Assembly: GCA_934254985.1 (NCBI GenBank)
Contig: CAKQMS010000003.1
Location: 1-64,000, forward strand
Length of the DNA stretch: 64,000 nt
Source of the DNA: an uncultured Prevotella sp.
GTDB taxonomy: Bacteria > Bacteroidota > Bacteroidia > Bacteroidales > Bacteroidaceae
Direction: 5' to 3'
Positions 1 to 8,626 of this stretch are shown here, piece by piece. The notes beneath the pieces were generated by a model. The model worked only from the letters and a program-made list of their open reading frames with translations. It was not told where the DNA came from and searched no databases. The translations under genes were made by a program, and so were the position numbers. Positions within the stretch are counted from its first letter, which is position 1. Each line of letters starts with the position of its first letter.

Positions 1-1898
1 TCCTCGAAGTCGGCATCCTGGACATTGTCGTTCTGACCACCTGCCTGCTGACCACCCTGAGCACCATTGAAGCCGGCATCAGCACCTGGCTGAGCACCCT
101 GAGCTCCCTGATACATCTGAGCAGAAGCAGCCTGCATAACCTGGTTGAGGTTGTTGATAGCAGTATCGATAGCGGCAACGTCGCCAGCCTTATGAGCATC
201 CTTGAGCTGCTGGAGAGCAGACTCGATACCTGACTTCTGGTCTGCAGGAATCTTATCACCATTGTCCTTCAAAAAGTTCTCGGTGGTGAAGATCATAGAG
301 TCAGCTTGATTCATCTTATCTACACGCTCACGCTCAGCCTTATCAGCAGCAGCATTCTGCTCTGCCTCAGCCTTCATACGCTTGATTTCCTCCTCGCTCA
401 AGCCGCTTGAAGCCTCGATACGGATAGCCTGCTCCTTACCTGTAGCCTTATCCTTAGCGCTAACATTCAAGATACCGTTAGCATCGATATCGAATGTAAC
501 CTCAATCTGTGGAACACCACGACGAGCTGGAGCAATACCCTCAAGATTGAACTGACCGATAGACTTATTCTGTGCAGCCATTGGACGCTCACCCTGAAGA
601 ACATGGATTGTTACAGCAGTCTGATTGTCGACAGCAGTAGAGAATGTCTCGCTCTTCTTGCAAGGAATTGTAGTGTTAGCCTCAATAAGCTTTGTCATTA
701 CACCACCCATAGTCTCGATACCGAGGGTAAGAGGAGTAACATCGAGAAGAACGATATCGCTCTTATCACCTGTAAGCACAGCACCCTGGATAGCAGCACC
801 AACAGCAACAACCTCATCTGGGTTTACACCCTTTGAAGGCTCTTTGCCGAAGTAGTTCTTAACCAAAGTCTGAACAGCAGGGATACGGCTTGAACCACCT
901 ACGAGGATAACCTCATCAATATCTGATGTCTGAAGCTTAGCATCACGCATAGCGTTCTGGCAAGGTACGAGACAAGCCTGGATAAGGTTGTGTGCCAACT
1001 GCTCGAACTGTGAACGAGTCAATGTCTTAACCAAGTGCTTAGGCATACCACCCTCTGCGCTGATATAAGGCAAGTTGATTTCTGTAGAAGTTGTAGATGA
1101 CAACTCAATCTTAGCCTTCTCAGCAGCTTCCTTCAAGCGCTGCATAGCCATTGGATCCTTTGTAAGGTCGATACCCTCGTCAGCCTTGAAGCCCTGAACA
1201 AGCCAATCGATAATTACCTGGTCAAAGTCATCACCACCAAGGTGAGTATCACCATTAGTAGAAAGAACCTCAAATACACCGCTACCGAACTCAAGGATAG
1301 AGATATCGAAAGTACCACCACCAAGGTCGAATACGGCAATCTTCATATCCTTGTCAGCCTTGTCTACACCATAAGCAAGAGCAGCTGCTGTTGGCTCGTT
1401 AACGATACGCTTTACATCAAGACCTGCAATCTGACCAGCCTCCTTAGTAGCCTGACGCTGTGAGTCAGAGAAGTAAGCAGGAACGGTGATGACAGCCTCG
1501 GTAACTTCCTGTCCGAGATAGTCTTCAGCAGTCTTCTTCATCTTCTGAAGAATCATAGCAGAAATCTCCTGTGGAGTATACTTACGACCTTCGATGTCTA
1601 CACGTGGGAAACCACCCTCGTTAGTTACAGTATAAGGTACGCGAGTAACTTCCTTAGCGCACTGCTCGTATGTCTCACCCATGAAACGCTTGATAGAATA
1701 AACGGTGTTCTTTGGGTTTGTGATAGCCTGACGCTTAGCAGGGTCACCAACCTTACGTTCACCATCCTTTACGAAGCCTACAACAGAAGGTGTTGTACGC
1801 TTACCTTCGCTATTTGCAATTACTACTGGTTCGTTGCCTTCGAATACAGCAACGCAACTGTTTGTAGTTCCTAAGTCGATTCCAATAATCTTTCCCAT
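1..1898 (-). CDS. dnaK: Chaperone protein DnaK (Hsp70), 3' end cut by window
   Basis: ATP-dependent cytosolic Hsp70 chaperone that binds exposed hydrophobic peptides with DnaJ and GrpE. Reading the minus strand from the ATG at 1898 gives [15 protein letters not shown] at the N-terminus, the Hsp70 phosphate-binding signature, followed by the nucleotide-binding domain. The substrate-binding domain includes [19 protein letters not shown], and a Gln/Gly-rich tail ends in [11 protein letters not shown] at the window edge. DnaK proteins usually end in DADFEEV(K), so only a few codons plus the stop are missing; 632 full codons are visible. The leader is AT-rich with no Shine-Dalgarno. Downstream of recA on the same strand but separated by a terminator. 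Confidence 0.98.
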   Translation of the reverse strand, partial: MGKIIGIDLGTTNSCVAVFEGNEPVVIANSEGKRTTPSVVGFVKDGERKVGDPAKRQAITNPKNTVYSIKRFMGETYEQCAKEVTRVPYTVTNEGGFPRVDIEGRKYTPQEISAMILQKMKKTAEDYLGQEVTEAVITVPAYFSDSQRQATKEAGQIAGLDVKRIVNEPTAAALAYGVDKADKDMKIAVFDLGGGTFDISILEFGSGVFEVLSTNGDTHLGGDDFDQVIIDWLVQGFKADEGIDLTKDPMAMQRLKEAAEKAKIELSSTTSTEINLPYISAEGGMPKHLVKTLTRSQFEQLAHNLIQACLVPCQNAMRDAKLQTSDIDEVILVGGSSRIPAVQTLVKNYFGKEPSKGVNPDEVVAVGAAIQGAVLTGDKSDIVLLDVTPLTLGIETMGGVMTKLIEANTTIPCKKSETFSTAVDNQTAVTIHVLQGERPMAAQNKSIGQFNLEGIAPARRGVPQIEVTFDIDANGILNVSAKDKATGKEQAIRIEASSGLSEEEIKRMKAEAEQNAAADKAERERVDKMNQADSMIFTTENFLKDNGDKIPADQKSGIESALQQLKDAHKAGDVAAIDTAINNLNQVMQAASAQMYQGAQGAQPGADAGFNGAQGGQQAGGQNDNVQDADFE

Positions 1899-2035
1899 AG
1901 TTATATTTATTTTTTTGTTATTATACATATTATTATATACATGCACCACACATGTACACCGATATATTTGCAAACCATGTGCCAAAGGAATATGACTATA
2001 AGAGATGCGACAGCAATATGACAATTTGACAGAAA

Positions 2036-2079
2036 AAGGCTGCACACCATAGTCTTTGCGACTAATAGCATGCAGCCTT
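2036..2079 (-). terminator. Rho-independent terminator after recA
   Basis: Inverted repeat AAGGCTGCA (2036-2044) / TGCAGCCTT (2071-2079). Read on the minus strand it is followed by a T-run, as expected at the end of the recA transcript, 25 bases past its stop. Confidence 0.8.
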
Positions 2080-2104
2080 GTCAGATATTGGTTGATAAAT
2101 TGTT

Positions 2105-3136
2105 TTATCCTTCCTTCTTATCAGCAATAGCCTGCTTGATAAGTCCTTCGAGTTCTTCGCACAATTCAGGATTATCTCTTAGCATAGCCTTTGTGGCATC
2201 CCTACCCTGTGCCAACTTTGTTCCATTGTAGCTAAACCAAGAGCCTGACTTCTGGATTATTCCGTAGTCAACACCAAGGTCGAGGATTTCACCTATCTTA
2301 GATATACCCTCGCCAAACATGATTTCAAACTCAGCCTTACGGAAAGGAGGAGCAACCTTGTTTTTGATTACCTTCACACGTACTTGGTTACCGATTATCT
2401 GGTCACCATCCTTGATAGCTGTAACCTTGCGGATATCCAAACGAACACTTGAATAGAACTTCAAAGCATTACCACCAGTGGTTGTCTCTGGATTACCAAA
2501 CATCACACCAATCTTCTCGCGCAACTGGTTGATGAAGATACAAGTGGTGTTGGTCTTAGATATCGTAGAAGTGAGCTTACGCAAAGCCTGACTCATGAGT
2601 CGTGCCTGAAGACCTACAGCAGAGTCGCCCATATCGCCTTCAATCTCCTTCTTAGGAGTAAGCGCAGCCACAGAGTCGATAACGATGATATCAATAGCGC
2701 TTGAGCGTATCAGCTGATCTGCAATCTCCAAAGCCTGCTCACCATTATCTGGCTGAGATATCCACAGATTGTCGACATCTACACCAAGCTTGGCAGCATA
2801 GAAACGGTCGAAAGCATGCTCAGCATCGATGAATGCAGCAATACCGCCATTCTTCTGAGCTTCAGCAATAGCGTGGATAGCAAGAGTTGTCTTACCAGAC
2901 GACTCAGGACCATAAATCTCGATGATACGACCTTTAGGATAGCCACCTACGCCAAGAGCAACATCAAGACCGATGCTACCAGTAGGGATAACCTCTACAT
3001 TTTCAATCTGCTCATCACCCATACGCATGATAGAGCCTTTACCGAAATCTTTTTCTATCTTAGACATGGCTGCTTGCAGGGCTTTCAGCTTACCCTCTTG
3101 CATAGCCTTTTTTGCGTCTTCGTTTTCTTTTGCCAT
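2105..3136 (-). CDS. recA: Recombinase RecA
   Basis: DNA strand-exchange protein for homologous recombination and co-protease of the SOS response. The 343-residue product has normal RecA length and the family landmarks: Walker A GPESSGKT near residue 75, the Walker B segment [11 protein letters not shown], the conserved loop-2 region ([28 protein letters not shown], split here only by description), and the C-terminal domain with [18 protein letters not shown]. The start at [10 protein letters not shown] fits Bacteroidetes homologues. It lies 46 bases downstream of the stop of no gene on this strand except the dehydrogenase at 3183, so it may share that transcript. No SOS box can be recognised by eye. 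Confidence 0.98.
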   Translation of the reverse strand: MAKENEDAKKAMQEGKLKALQAAMSKIEKDFGKGSIMRMGDEQIENVEVIPTGSIGLDVALGVGGYPKGRIIEIYGPESSGKTTLAIHAIAEAQKNGGIAAFIDAEHAFDRFYAAKLGVDVDNLWISQPDNGEQALEIADQLIRSSAIDIIVIDSVAALTPKKEIEGDMGDSAVGLQARLMSQALRKLTSTISKTNTTCIFINQLREKIGVMFGNPETTTGGNALKFYSSVRLDIRKVTAIKDGDQIIGNQVRVKVIKNKVAPPFRKAEFEIMFGEGISKIGEILDLGVDYGIIQKSGSWFSYNGTKLAQGRDATKAMLRDNPELCEELEGLIKQAIADKKEG

Positions 3137-3182
3137 AAATATTAATTTATGAGGTTATTGGGGTTAAGAAAATAATGGAGTA

Positions 3183-4418
3183 TTACAGCTCCAAGTCGCC
3201 ATCAAACTGCTCGTGCCAAGGCAATCCCTGCTTGTTGAGCTCTTCCATGAATGGATCTGGATCAAACTCCTCAACATTATGTACGCCTGGTTTTCTCCAA
3301 AGACCCTTGCAGAACATCATAGCGCCAATCATAGCAGGCACACCTGTGGTATAAGAAACGCCCTGCATACCAGTCTCGTTGTAAGCATCCTGGTGCTTGC
3401 AGTTATTATATATATAATAGGTGTGCTCCTTACCATCCTTCAAACCACGAATGCGGCAACCGATACTTGTCTCGCCCTCATAGTTCTCGCCAAGATCCTG
3501 TGGGTTAGGCAACACAGCCTTCAAGAACTGCAATGGCACAATCTTAACCTTAGCTGTACCTGTACCATCAGCCAATGGAGCCTCATACTCAATTTCGTCG
3601 ATACGGCTCATGCCAAGGTTCTCGATGCAGTCGAGATATGTGAGATACTGCTGACCGAATGTCATCCAGAAGCGTGCACGCTTGATAGTTGGATAGTTGA
3701 TAACCAACGATTCAATCTCCTCATGGTGCAAGAGGTAAGATTCGCGAGGACCGATGTTAGGATAAGTCAATGGCTTATGAATCTCCATTGGCTCAGTCTC
3801 GATATACTTACCATTCTCATAGTAAAGACCCTTCTGAGTAATCTCTCGGATATTGATTTCAGGGTTGAAGTTTGTAGCGAAAGCCTTGTGGTGGTTACCA
3901 GCATTGCAGTCTACAATATCGAGATACTGAATCTCATCGAAATGATGCTTAGCAGCATAAGCTGTGAAGATGCTTGTTACACCTGGGTCGAAACCACAAC
4001 CAAGGATAGCAGTAAGACCAGCCAGCTCAAAACGCTCACGATAAGCCCACTGCCAAGAATACTCAAAGTGCGCCTCATCCTTTGGCTCATAGTTAGCGGT
4101 ATCCATATAGTTGCATCCGCAAGCCAAACAAGCATCCATGATTGTAAGATCCTGATAAGGCAATGCGAGGTTGATAACGAGTTCAGGCTTATAGTCGTTG
4201 AACAATGCCTTCAACTGCTCCACATCGTCAGCATCTACCTGTGCGGTCTTGATGTCAGCCTTATATCCCTTTGCCTTAATGGCAGCTACCAAGTCGTCAC
4301 ATTTCTGCTTACGACGGCTTGCAATCATAAACTCTGTAAAAACGTCAGAGTTCTGAACAATCTTAAATGCCGCAACGGTAGCTACACCTCCGGCACCAAT
4401 CATAAGTACTTTGCTCAT
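3183..4418 (-). CDS. Saccharopine dehydrogenase family protein, probable carboxynorspermidine synthase
   Basis: NAD(P)H-dependent reductase of the saccharopine dehydrogenase fold. The 411-residue protein begins with a Rossmann glycine motif (MSKVLMIGAGGVATVAAF) and has the family's DTANYEP and LGCGFDPGVTS segments. Bacteroidetes proteins of this length and composition are carboxynorspermidine/carboxyspermidine synthases, which join aspartate semialdehyde to a diamine; the partner decarboxylase NspC is not in this window. True saccharopine dehydrogenase (lysine metabolism) is the alternative. It lies upstream of recA and downstream of the small gene at 4460 on the same strand, 41 bases apart, so a loose operon is possible. 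The substrate assignment is from family knowledge, not from residues I can prove. Confidence 0.75.
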   Translation of the reverse strand: MSKVLMIGAGGVATVAAFKIVQNSDVFTEFMIASRRKQKCDDLVAAIKAKGYKADIKTAQVDADDVEQLKALFNDYKPELVINLALPYQDLTIMDACLACGCNYMDTANYEPKDEAHFEYSWQWAYRERFELAGLTAILGCGFDPGVTSIFTAYAAKHHFDEIQYLDIVDCNAGNHHKAFATNFNPEINIREITQKGLYYENGKYIETEPMEIHKPLTYPNIGPRESYLLHHEEIESLVINYPTIKRARFWMTFGQQYLTYLDCIENLGMSRIDEIEYEAPLADGTGTAKVKIVPLQFLKAVLPNPQDLGENYEGETSIGCRIRGLKDGKEHTYYIYNNCKHQDAYNETGMQGVSYTTGVPAMIGAMMFCKGLWRKPGVHNVEEFDPDPFMEELNKQGLPWHEQFDGDLEL

Positions 4419-4459
4419 TTACTATTATTTTTTAATGTTTAATATTCTATATTGAAAGT

Positions 4460-5065
4460 TTATTTTATCTCATCAGCCCTGATACCCAAAGCGCTAAGAA
4501 GAGAATATCCGAGTATCTCCTGACGGAAGTTGCCACCCATCATAGGTTGCATAGCGAAGAGAGTGACGCGTTTCTGCTCATCGTCCACATTCTTCAGCAC
4601 ATGGCGCAATTCGTCATATAGCTCAGGAGTATCAGCATTTGGTATTACCATAATGCGCTTAACAGGTTCCTGAGCCAACACTGCCTGAAGCAGTTCTACC
4701 ATAAACTGATTCTTTGTCACCATATCTTCAACAGGAAGAGATGTAACAAGGAATTCTCCAAGTTGTTCATCTTTGAAAGCCTGAGCATTCAGTTCTGTTT
4801 CATAGTCAGATGGTTTGAAGTTGTCCATCTTCTTAGAGTCGCGATTGTGCACCAACACCAACTGCGTTTCATGTTCACCAGGTCTTAGTCCGCCATCAAG
4901 AGCCACGCATACAGCCCATTGACTAATATCAGCAGCAGGAATACGTCTACCCAGCATACGTTCAAAGTTAACCGTGAGGTCGAAAGCCACATGGTCTACA
5001 TAGTCAGCATCAGCGATAATTACATTCTCGCTCCATTTTACTGTTGTTGTATCTTGAAGATTCAT
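4460..5065 (-). CDS. Conserved hypothetical protein (Bacteroidales-type, no known domain function)
   Basis: About 201 residues from the preferred start MNLQDTTTVKW at 5065. An in-frame ATG at 5122 would add 19 residues, but that stretch overlaps the promoter box at 5070-5077, so I choose 5065. The product is acidic, soluble, without signal peptide or membrane segment, and has alternating strand/helix character (NVIIADADYVDHVAFDL; VKRIMVIPNADTPELYDEL), suggesting a compact alpha/beta protein. I think it belongs to an uncharacterised Bacteroidales family (possibly DUF6621) but cannot assign a function. It precedes the carboxynorspermidine synthase-like gene on the same strand. Confidence 0.75.
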   Translation of the reverse strand: MNLQDTTTVKWSENVIIADADYVDHVAFDLTVNFERMLGRRIPAADISQWAVCVALDGGLRPGEHETQLVLVHNRDSKKMDNFKPSDYETELNAQAFKDEQLGEFLVTSLPVEDMVTKNQFMVELLQAVLAQEPVKRIMVIPNADTPELYDELRHVLKNVDDEQKRVTLFAMQPMMGGNFRQEILGYSLLSALGIRADEIK

Positions 5066-5069
5066 ACTG

Positions 5070-5077
5070 CAAAGATA
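5070..5077 (-). promoter_or_regulatory. -7 promoter box for the gene at 4460-5065
   Basis: TATCTTTG on the minus strand, a match to the Bacteroidetes TAnnTTTG box. It ends only 4 bases before the ATG at 5065, which would make the mRNA nearly leaderless. No clear TTTG -33 box is seen. Confidence 0.5.
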
Positions 5078-5145
5078 GTGCAAAATTTCGATTAAGCGAA
5101 GAGAATGCAAATGTATTTGCATTCTTGAGCGTAAGAAATTTATTC

Positions 5146-5274
5146 AAACGAGTGGAAAGATAGTGCAAGTGAGGGCAATGTGAGCTTGCTCACACATTGC
5201 CGAGCGTAGCCTATCTTATATAATAACAAAAGAAATACGAAGTTTTCTTTTTTATTACCGAGTGCAGCCACTTA
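5146..5274. repeat. Modular palindromic intergenic repeat, copy 1
   Basis: Two hairpin modules between AAACGAGTGGA and CGAGTGCAGCC borders. The first contains a perfect stem GGCAATGTGAGC / GCTCACACATTGCC (5174-5201) and ends in GTAGCCTATCTTATA. The second, AATAACAAAAGAAATACGAA followed by GTTTTCTTTTTTATT, is an imperfect hairpin almost identical to the copy at 21234-21300. Function unknown; no protein-coding content. Confidence 0.75.
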
Positions 5275-5340
5275 AGCTCATTATCAAAACCTATTGTAAA
5301 AAAATCAAATCTTTAGGCGTAGGATTAAATTATAATACGT

Positions 5341-5348
5341 AACTTTGC
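5341..5348 (+). promoter_or_regulatory. -7 promoter box for rhaD
   Basis: TAACTTTG followed by C, 43 bases before the rhaD ATG. The -33 box is not obvious. Confidence 0.6.
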
Positions 5349-5391
5349 CATCACAACAATAATACAAGTTACTAATTTAATAACAATCAAT

Positions 5392-6201
5392 ATGAAAAGT
5401 ATTTTGGAAGGCCGTCCTGCTCTCGCTGCTGAGGTTGAGAAGACAGCCGAAGTAGCAGGCTATCTGTGGCAAAACGGATGGGCTGAGCGTAATGGTGGAA
5501 ACATCACAGTAAACATTACCGACCTTATCGACGACGAAGTTAGAGCGATGCCAGCCATCAGCGAAGTTAAGCAGATTGGCGTTACCCTTCCTTATCTCAA
5601 AGGTTGCTATTTCTATTGCAAGGGAACAGGCAAGCGTATGCGCGACCTTGCTTGCAAGCCTATGGAGAATGGTTCTGTAATCCGCATCCTTGACGACTGC
5701 GCAAGCTATGTTATCATTGCCGACAACGTGGTTAATCCTACCAGCGAATTGCCAAGCCACCTTACTGTTCACAACCGCATGATTGAGAGTGGTTCTGCTT
5801 ACAAGGCAACCGTTCACACCCACCCTATCGAGCTCATCGCTATGAGCCACAACAAGAAGTTCATGGGTAAAGACGTGCTTACAAACATTCTTTGGAGCAT
5901 GATTCCTGAAACAAAGGCTTTCTGCCCATTAGGTCTCGGCATCGTACCTTACGAGTTGCCAGGAAGCGTTAAGCTTGCTGATGCCACACTCGCAGAGCTT
6001 GAAAACTACGATGTTGTGATGTGGGAGAAGCACGGAGTCTTTGCTAAGGGTCTTGATGCAATGGATGCTTTCGACCAGATTGACGTACTCTCTAAGAGTG
6101 CTAAGATATACATCGATGCTAAGTGCATGGGCTTTGAGCCTGACGGCATGTCACAAGAGCAGATGCACGAAATGACAGTAGCATTCAACTTGCCAAGATA
6201 A
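5392..6201 (+). CDS. rhaD: Rhamnulose-1-phosphate aldolase
   Basis: Class II, Zn-dependent aldolase that splits L-rhamnulose-1-phosphate into dihydroxyacetone phosphate and L-lactaldehyde, the third cytosolic step of rhamnose breakdown. The 269-residue length equals the family norm. Visible motifs are the N-terminal WAERNGGNIT, the metal-binding VHTHP (about residues 140-144) and the later EKHGVFAKG histidine region. It stands alone on the + strand, convergent with rhaT, while rhaBAT are on the minus strand; the shared substrate makes co-regulation likely. It has its own -7 box at 5341 and a terminator at 6224-6270. Confidence 0.96.
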   Translation: MKSILEGRPALAAEVEKTAEVAGYLWQNGWAERNGGNITVNITDLIDDEVRAMPAISEVKQIGVTLPYLKGCYFYCKGTGKRMRDLACKPMENGSVIRILDDCASYVIIADNVVNPTSELPSHLTVHNRMIESGSAYKATVHTHPIELIAMSHNKKFMGKDVLTNILWSMIPETKAFCPLGLGIVPYELPGSVKLADATLAELENYDVVMWEKHGVFAKGLDAMDAFDQIDVLSKSAKIYIDAKCMGFEPDGMSQEQMHEMTVAFNLPR

Positions 6202-6223
6202 CTAACGCAACAACTATAAAGTT

Positions 6224-6270
6224 AAAGGCGTACAACTGAATTCCGAAAGGAAATCCGTTGCACGCCTTTT
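6224..6270 (+). terminator. Terminator between convergent rhaD and rhaT
   Basis: Stem AAAGGCGT / ACGCCTTT with an inner CAAC/GTTG extension, followed by a T-run on the + strand, ending the rhaD transcript. The A-run on the other side could also serve rhaT on the minus strand. Confidence 0.75.
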
Positions 6271-6301
6271 TCATATCAATTATTCTAATCTAACCAAAAT
6301 T

Positions 6302-7336
6302 CTAAATCATCTGTGGCAAGAATGTTGAGAACACAAGAATAGCAATACCCAATATCAATACTGCTATAGTCTTCTTATTGCATCCTGCCCACTCCTTAAG
6401 GATAATGCCCCAAACATTAGAGAATGTAACGTTGAGCGCCATAAGGATACAGAACGAAAGTGTCATCAGAGTTGGAGCCTCTGTGAGGAATCCTTTACCC
6501 AACGACAAGCCGAAGAACTGGCTATACCACAATGCACCTGCAAGCAAACAGAACATAAGGTTATTACCCCAAACGGCTTTCTTCTTGTAATCGCCCCAAG
6601 TGTGGTTCACCTGATTCTGATAGAAGCAGTAGATGGCATTTGTTATAAAGCCACCAAAGGTAACGAGCATTGTAGCAGGCAGAGTTTTAAACATGTCAGG
6701 AGTATCAGCACCGAAGTTGATATCCTTACCAAACTCCAAACCTACGTTGAAGCATCCACTCATCAAACCAGCCAAGATGGCGATAGCCAATCCCTTAGGG
6801 AAGTTGAAATCACTAACTGCCGACTTCATTTCTTCGTCCGACAACGATGCAACCTTCAAAGAGCCTGCATAGCCAATAACGCCGATACCAAGCAGAGTAA
6901 CCAATACTCCGATTACAACAGAGATGGTAAGTGCATTGAGAGCATTAAGTTCAGGGAAGAACAAGTCGAGCAACAAAGGTCCCATAATGGTACCAAGTCC
7001 GGCACATGTTCCAAGAGCTATAGACTGTCCGAGAGCCACACCAAGGTAGCGCATAGAGAGTCCGAAGGTCAATCCACCAACACCCCAGAGGATTCCGAAG
7101 AATATAGTCATCCAGACATTAAATCCTGGAGCAACAGTAAAGAGTTCAAATAGGTTATGTCCCGCAGGCACAGCGAGCAGAGCGCCAAGCAATGGAAGTA
7201 CCAGCCAAGCAAAAACGCCCTGTACTATCCAATAGCTTTCCCAGCTCCAGTCCTTAACCTTATTGATAGGAACATAGCTGCTGGATTGGCAAAATGCTCC
7301 AGCAGCTATGATAAGTAGTCCGATAATAATCTCCAT
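6302..7336 (-). CDS. rhaT: L-rhamnose/proton symporter RhaT
   Basis: Inner-membrane permease that imports L-rhamnose with protons. The 344-residue product is about the usual length and is almost entirely hydrophobic, with roughly ten transmembrane helices (for example IIIGLLIIAAGAFCQSSSYV at the N-terminus and TIAVLILGIAILVFSTFLP at the C-terminus). The SSYVPINKVKDWSWESYW segment matches the RhaT N-terminal signature. Last gene of the minus-strand rhaB-rhaA-rhaT operon; its ATG lies only 3 bases after the rhaA stop, so translational coupling is likely. Confidence 0.95.
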   Translation of the reverse strand: MEIIIGLLIIAAGAFCQSSSYVPINKVKDWSWESYWIVQGVFAWLVLPLLGALLAVPAGHNLFELFTVAPGFNVWMTIFFGILWGVGGLTFGLSMRYLGVALGQSIALGTCAGLGTIMGPLLLDLFFPELNALNALTISVVIGVLVTLLGIGVIGYAGSLKVASLSDEEMKSAVSDFNFPKGLAIAILAGLMSGCFNVGLEFGKDINFGADTPDMFKTLPATMLVTFGGFITNAIYCFYQNQVNHTWGDYKKKAVWGNNLMFCLLAGALWYSQFFGLSLGKGFLTEAPTLMTLSFCILMALNVTFSNVWGIILKEWAGCNKKTIAVLILGIAILVFSTFLPQMI

Positions 7337-7339
7337 TGT

Positions 7340-8593
7340 TTATCGCTTAGAAGTTACGTCAGCAACATACTGATCGATGTCTGCGATGAATTCCTGACCA
7401 ACAGGAACATTATTGCGAACGCAGAACTCGTCGTATACAGCCTGCCATGGCATAGCCTTCTGCTCCTCGATAAGAGCGAGCACCTTGTAGCCTTCGCCTG
7501 CAAGTTCGAGCTTAGAGATAGTCTCCTTTGGTTCGAGAAGAGCACGAAGCATGCACTTCTGAGCAGCACGAGAACCAATAACGTAAGCACCGATACGGTT
7601 GATAGAGCCATCGAAGAAGTCAAGACCATAGTGTACACGGTCGAGAGCATTTGCACGAACAATCTCGAAGAACAACTCCTGTGTTGGGTCGTCCATGATT
7701 GTTACGTGGTCTGAGTCCCAACGTACAGGACGAGAAACGTGGAGCATCAACTCCTTGAGGAATGGAAGCACAGCTGAAACCTTATCAGCAGGCGACTCTG
7801 TTGGATGATAGTGACCAGTATCGATAGTCAAAATCTTGTCGTTCTGAGCAGCATAAGCAGTATAGAAGTCGTGAGAACCAACAGTAAACGACTCAAGACC
7901 GATACCGAACACCTTACCCTCGATACAATCCTTCATCATAGGCTGCTTCTTCTCAAAGATTTCGTCGAGCGACTTCTTCAAAGTGTTGCGATACAAAGCG
8001 TGGTTTACAGAAACGTCCTTGCAACCATCGTGTACCCAAAGGTTCATGATACATGGATCATTCTGAGCCTCACCCATAGCATTAGCGATATCACGGCAAC
8101 GCTTTGTGTGCTCTACCCAGAACTGACGGATGCCCTCATCAGGATTAGCCAATGAAAGGCTACCAGACTTTGGATGAGAGAAGCTTGAAGAGTTGAAGTC
8201 GAGCTTAGTGTTGTTCTCCTTAGCCCAATCAATCCATGACTGGAAGTATTCTACAGTCACCTCGTCGCGGTCTACAACCTTGCCCTTGAAGTCGCCATAA
8301 ATCTCGTGAAGATTCAAGCGGTGGTTACCAGGAATAAGGCTCTTAGCCTTGAGGATATCCTGACGGAGTTCGTCGATATTGCGAGCTGCACCAGGGAAGT
8401 CACCTGTCGACTGAATACCACCCGACAAAGCACCAGCCTGTACCTCGAATCCCTTTACGTCGTCTGCTTGCCAGCAATGCAAAGAGAGGTGGAAGTCCTG
8501 CAACTGCTTCAATACTTTTTCTGTGTCGATACCGATTTCGGCATAACGCTCTTTGGCTACTTCATAAGCCTTTGATACCAATTCTGTTTTCAT
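7340..8593 (-). CDS. rhaA: L-rhamnose isomerase
   Basis: Interconverts L-rhamnose and L-rhamnulose, the first cytosolic step of the pathway, using a TIM barrel with a divalent metal. The 417-residue protein has family length and the conserved LHCWQADDVKGFE start, HRLNLHEIYGDF, LNLWVHDGCKDVS and SRPVRWDSDHVTI motifs that carry the metal ligands (Glu, Asp, His). Middle gene of the operon: 33 bases after rhaB and 3 bases before rhaT. The conserved active-site segments are all present, so it should be functional. Confidence 0.97.
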   Translation of the reverse strand: MKTELVSKAYEVAKERYAEIGIDTEKVLKQLQDFHLSLHCWQADDVKGFEVQAGALSGGIQSTGDFPGAARNIDELRQDILKAKSLIPGNHRLNLHEIYGDFKGKVVDRDEVTVEYFQSWIDWAKENNTKLDFNSSSFSHPKSGSLSLANPDEGIRQFWVEHTKRCRDIANAMGEAQNDPCIMNLWVHDGCKDVSVNHALYRNTLKKSLDEIFEKKQPMMKDCIEGKVFGIGLESFTVGSHDFYTAYAAQNDKILTIDTGHYHPTESPADKVSAVLPFLKELMLHVSRPVRWDSDHVTIMDDPTQELFFEIVRANALDRVHYGLDFFDGSINRIGAYVIGSRAAQKCMLRALLEPKETISKLELAGEGYKVLALIEEQKAMPWQAVYDEFCVRNNVPVGQEFIADIDQYVADVTSKR

Positions 8594-8626
8594 GTTAGTT
8601 TTTATAGTTTATGTTTTTATTAAATA

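Noticed and set aside
3213..4442. A 409-residue open frame opposite the dehydrogenase gene
   Set aside because: It is the exact antisense shadow of 3183-4418, has no family motifs and mirrors its codon pattern.
6602..7153. A 183-residue open frame opposite rhaT
   Set aside because: Antisense shadow of a clear transporter gene, low-complexity product with no recognisable domain.
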